From: Gemmataceae bacterium
GTDB taxonomy: Bacteria; Planctomycetota; Planctomycetia; Gemmatales; Gemmataceae
Reading direction: 5' to 3'
Length of the DNA: 38,137 nucleotides
Assembly (NCBI GenBank): GCA_003136315.1
Contig: PLDW01000428.1
Location: forward strand, 1-38,137
Shown: piece after piece, positions 35,766 to 38,137 of the stretch
Numbering within the stretch: position 1 is the stretch's first letter
Layout: each line of letters begins with the position of its first letter
Position numbers and translations under genes: made by a program
Notes under the pieces: model-generated
What the model was told of the DNA's origin: nothing
Seen by the model: the letters and a program-made list of their open reading frames with translations, nothing else
Databases searched by the model: none

Positions 35766-37136
35766 ATGCCGCACTTCGACGCCATCGTGATCGGCGCCGG
35801 CCAAGCCGGGAACCCTCTGTCGCAGAAACTGGCCGACCGCGGCTGGGCCGTGGCACTGGTTGAGAAAGAACACCTGGGCGGAACCTGCGTTAACACGGGC
35901 TGCACGCCGACCAAGACGATGATGGCCTCCGCCCAGGTCGCCAACTACGCGCGCAACGCAGACCGATGGGGCGTCCGCACCGGCGCGGTCAGCGTGGACC
36001 TGCCCAAGGTGGTCGCCCGCAAGGATCGGGTCGTGGGCCAGTCGCGCGCCGGGTTGAACCGGAAGGTCGAGGAGCGGAAGACCCTGCACCTCTACCGCGG
36101 GCATGCCCGCTTCATCAGCCCGAACGAGGTCCGCGTCGGCGAGGAGGTGCTCGAAAGTGAGCGCATCTTTATTGACACCGGCACGAGGCCCGATGTCCCG
36201 CAACTGGAAGGCTTACGCGGCATCGACTTCTTGGACAACGCCAGCATCATGCGGATGACCGAGGTCCCGGAGCACTTGCTTGTCCTCGGCGGTGGCTACA
36301 TCGGCATGGAATTCGGGCAGATGTTCTGCCGGTTCGGCAGCCGCGTGACCGTCATCCAGCGCCAGCGGCAAATCCTTCCCCGAGAGGATACCGACGTCAC
36401 CGAAGCCTTGCAACAAGCCCTGGAGGGCGAGGGCGTCCGTTTTCTTCTGGGTGCCACGACGACCCACATCGAGAAGGAGCATGATGGAGTTGCCCTGAAT
36501 GTGGAAGTGGCGGGAACCACGAAAACGGTTCATGGATCCCATCTGCTGGTCGCCACCGGACGCAGGCCCAATACCGATGACCTGGGATTGCAAGAGGCCG
36601 GCGTGCAGACCGATCAACGGGGGTTCATCCGGGTGAACAACCGCCTGGAGACGAGCGTGCCGGGCGTCTGGGCCCTGGGAGACGTCAAGGGCGGCCCGGC
36701 GTTCACGCACATCTCCTACAACGATTACCAGATCGTCTACGCCAACCTGCTCGAGGGCAAGGCCCTCACTACCGACAACCGCCCGGTCCCCTACGCCGTG
36801 TTCACCGACCCCCAACTGGGCCGCGTCGGGCTGACCGAGAGGGAGGCGCGGGAGGAGGGGCGACGACTCAAGGTCGGCAAGATTCCGACGGCCTGGGTTG
36901 CCCGCGCCATCGAGCGCGACGAGACGGCCGGGCTGATGAAGATCGTGGTCGATGCCGAAACGGACCGGATCCTCGGCGCGGCCATCCTGGCCTCGGAGGG
37001 TGGTGAGATCGTGCAGATTCTCCACGCTGTCATGCTCGCGGGCGCTCCCTACACGCTTCTGAAGGGAGCGGTTTACATCCACCCGACACTGGCCGAGGGG
37101 CTCTGGACCTTGATGGAATCGGTTACGGCGGTTTAA
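35766..37136 (+). CDS. Mercuric-reductase-like FAD disulfide oxidoreductase
   Basis: A 456-residue class I pyridine nucleotide-disulfide oxidoreductase. FDAIVIGAGQAG binds FAD and GGTCVNTGCTPTKTMMA holds the redox pair Cys41/Cys46. LLVLGGGYIGMEFGQMF binds NAD(P)H, VWALGDVKGG is the second FAD contact, and IHPTLAEGLW near the C-terminus carries the active-site His. There is no N-terminal metal-binding domain and no C-terminal Cys pair, so it is unlikely to be a true MerA. ATG 35766 has AAAGGA 8 nt upstream; ATG 35748 lies between hairpin and that site and is less likely. Just downstream of egtBD, it may reduce a low-molecular disulfide, but the substrate is unknown. Confidence 0.92.
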   Translation: MPHFDAIVIGAGQAGNPLSQKLADRGWAVALVEKEHLGGTCVNTGCTPTKTMMASAQVANYARNADRWGVRTGAVSVDLPKVVARKDRVVGQSRAGLNRKVEERKTLHLYRGHARFISPNEVRVGEEVLESERIFIDTGTRPDVPQLEGLRGIDFLDNASIMRMTEVPEHLLVLGGGYIGMEFGQMFCRFGSRVTVIQRQRQILPREDTDVTEALQQALEGEGVRFLLGATTTHIEKEHDGVALNVEVAGTTKTVHGSHLLVATGRRPNTDDLGLQEAGVQTDQRGFIRVNNRLETSVPGVWALGDVKGGPAFTHISYNDYQIVYANLLEGKALTTDNRPVPYAVFTDPQLGRVGLTEREAREEGRRLKVGKIPTAWVARAIERDETAGLMKIVVDAETDRILGAAILASEGGEIVQILHAVMLAGAPYTLLKGAVYIHPTLAEGLWTLMESVTAV

Positions 37137-37240
37137 CGACCAGAGCACTCATGGAACGTCAAAATCCAATAGAATTAGCCCTCTAAATCGGAAGGCCAAG
37201 ATCGTTACCCGTTCGGCGGGGAGAGGCGGGTACGGCAGAA

Positions 37241-37684
37241 GTGCACTTGTCCCTAACAGATGCCTGGCGGAAACGGCTTCTCGTCGTGGGAAGCGGCCAG
37301 GAGGTCGCGGCCGAGGTCGAGAACCTACTCGGGATCGAGGCGGTATGGCTTTACGGTTGGATGGGCAATTCGGCCCACCTGGGATTGGACGGCCGGGTTG
37401 TGGGATGGGGTGCGGCTGAGGGGCTGCCACCGGAGGTAGTCGAGGATCCAGAAAATGTCGCGCGACTTATCACCCTCGGGTCGCACTGGCTGGCCATCCC
37501 GGAGCTAACCGATCTATTACCGCCGAGGCCGCCAGGGGGCGTGTTGTGTCCGTACTGCGACGGCCGGCAGTGGGATTCAACGCCGGTCTCCGGGTACCCC
37601 GAAGGTTGCATCTGTTTCGTTTGCAAGGGGGTCGGCTGGTGGCCAGCAAGTAGGGTCACTGATCCTCCCAAGCTGGAGGGATAA
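37241..37684 (+). CDS. Hypothetical protein with C-terminal zinc ribbon
   Basis: The 147-residue protein starts at GTG 37241. The first 100 residues show no known domain. The end holds CPYCDGRQW (Cys103, Cys106) and CICFVCKGVGWW (Cys123, Cys125, Cys128), a probable zinc-binding pair like the CxxCxG knuckles of DnaJ. The ribosome site is uncertain: GGGGAGAGG lies about 15 nt or more upstream. It stands between the flavoprotein and the UBP zinc finger gene, all on the plus strand. I do not recognise the family. Confidence 0.55.
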   Translation: MHLSLTDAWRKRLLVVGSGQEVAAEVENLLGIEAVWLYGWMGNSAHLGLDGRVVGWGAAEGLPPEVVEDPENVARLITLGSHWLAIPELTDLLPPRPPGGVLCPYCDGRQWDSTPVSGYPEGCICFVCKGVGWWPASRVTDPPKLEG

Positions 37685-37706
37685 TCCCAAATCTAAGGAG
37701 AACGCC

Positions 37707-38003
37707 ATGCCGAAGCCGTGTGAACACCTGCAGGACCTGACCGCGGCCGATTTCCCACCGCCGCGAACGCCCGGCGCCTGTGAGGAGTGCCTGAAAGAAG
37801 GCACGCGCTGGGTCGAACTCCGGGAGTGCCGGGCGTGCGGCCATGTCGGCTGCTGCGACTCCTCGCGCGGCAAGCACGCGACAAAGCACTTCCATGAGGC
37901 GGGCCATCCCGTGATGCGATCCGTAATGCCCGGGGCTACCTGGACTTGGTGCTACGTCCACGAGGCGCAGGGGCACCTCGGGCAAGATGCCTCCGGTTCC
38001 TGA
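37707..38003 (+). CDS. UBP-type zinc finger protein
   Basis: The 98-residue protein is almost entirely one UBP-type (ZnF-UBP) zinc finger. Ligands in order are Cys5-x-His7, Cys25-x2-Cys28, Cys41-x2-Cys44, Cys49, His57, His61 and His67, within CRACGHVGCCDSSRGKHATK and HFHEAGHPVMRS. The end WTWCYVHE is also conserved. In eukaryotes the fold binds the C-terminal Gly-Gly of ubiquitin; the bacterial role is not known. AAGGAG 8 nt before ATG 37707 gives a strong start. It follows the zinc ribbon protein by 22 bp, so the two may be co-transcribed. Confidence 0.9.
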   Translation: MPKPCEHLQDLTAADFPPPRTPGACEECLKEGTRWVELRECRACGHVGCCDSSRGKHATKHFHEAGHPVMRSVMPGATWTWCYVHEAQGHLGQDASGS

Positions 38004-38137
38004 CTGGCTCGCGGAGCGCGGCGGCTTCCTTTTCTCTGTGCTTCAACACTGCACCAGCCGAGGGGATACTGAAGATATAAGGCAGATGCCAGGAGATGAC
38101 CTACCACGATCATCGGGGGTGCCACGGGCGGCTTGTC
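38004..38137. other. Window end, no gene seen
   Basis: The last 134 bp hold no recognisable frame, hairpin or repeat. A gene could begin beyond the window edge. Confidence 0.4.

Noticed and set aside
35766..37136. True mercuric reductase (merA)
   Set aside because: There is no N-terminal metal-binding domain, no C-terminal Cys pair and no other mer gene nearby.

Overview
The window looks like a piece of a GC-rich planctomycete chromosome (Planctomycetota, possibly Gemmata-like). The main clue is an ECF-type sigma factor followed directly by a very large Ser/Thr kinase fused to a STAND-type NTPase and a formylglycine-generating-enzyme-like (FGE) domain, with a kinase N-terminus of planctomycete style. 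This assignment rests on gene content and motif recognition only. No RNA genes, CRISPR arrays or intact insertion sequences were seen.

Layout. 0-2.5 kb: an ECF sigma factor (minus) abuts head-on a hybrid histidine kinase (plus) that has lost its sensor and HisKA parts. 2.9-18.6 kb, all minus: a central-carbon block with glycogen phosphorylase, a DUF2090 aldolase-like protein, a GH13 alpha-amylase, type II NADH dehydrogenase, short-form 6-phosphogluconate dehydrogenase, a broken histidine phosphatase, transaldolase, phosphoglucose isomerase, fragments of rpiA, egtD, a glycogen debranching enzyme and ndh, then a polyphosphate-glucokinase-like ROK kinase and transketolase. 19-25.4 kb, minus: a tautomerase, an SDR without its catalytic Tyr, an Ohr fragment, 6-phosphogluconolactonase, glucose-6-phosphate dehydrogenase, a gnd fragment, phosphoglucomutase and an intact histidine phosphatase. 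25.4-26.9 kb: a junkyard of remnants (phosphorylase C-terminus, HlyD N-terminus, disulfide-reductase C-terminus, CHAT C-terminus) around a SnoaL-like gene. 26.9-32.5 kb, minus: the kinase and a second, closely similar sigma factor. 32.9-38 kb, plus: MarR, EgtB and EgtD with 4-nt overlaps, then a mercuric-reductase-like flavoprotein, a zinc-ribbon protein and a UBP-type zinc finger protein.

How the genes work together. GlgP plus Pgm would turn glycogen into glucose-6-phosphate. The amylase plus the glucokinase would do the same from released glucose. Zwf-Pgl-Gnd-Tkt-Tal-Pgi would run an oxidative pentose-phosphate cycle yielding reducing power, and NDH-2 could reoxidise NADH without pumping protons. 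The right end encodes thiol/redox protection (ergothioneine-type synthesis and a disulfide reductase).

The most unusual property is redundancy in decay. At least six intact genes here (glgP, ndh, gnd, histidine phosphatase, egtD, the disulfide reductase) have an eroded second copy elsewhere in the same window, often as chimeric joins of two different gene ends. A ~200-bp direct repeat flanks 12 kb of the block, and its edge coincides with fragment junctions. This suggests a storage-carbon/redox island that was duplicated or acquired twice and is being pruned by recombination. Other points of interest are a perfect 25-bp hairpin with the egtD stop codon in its loop, a ~48-bp motif present four times, and the kinase-STAND-FGE fusion.
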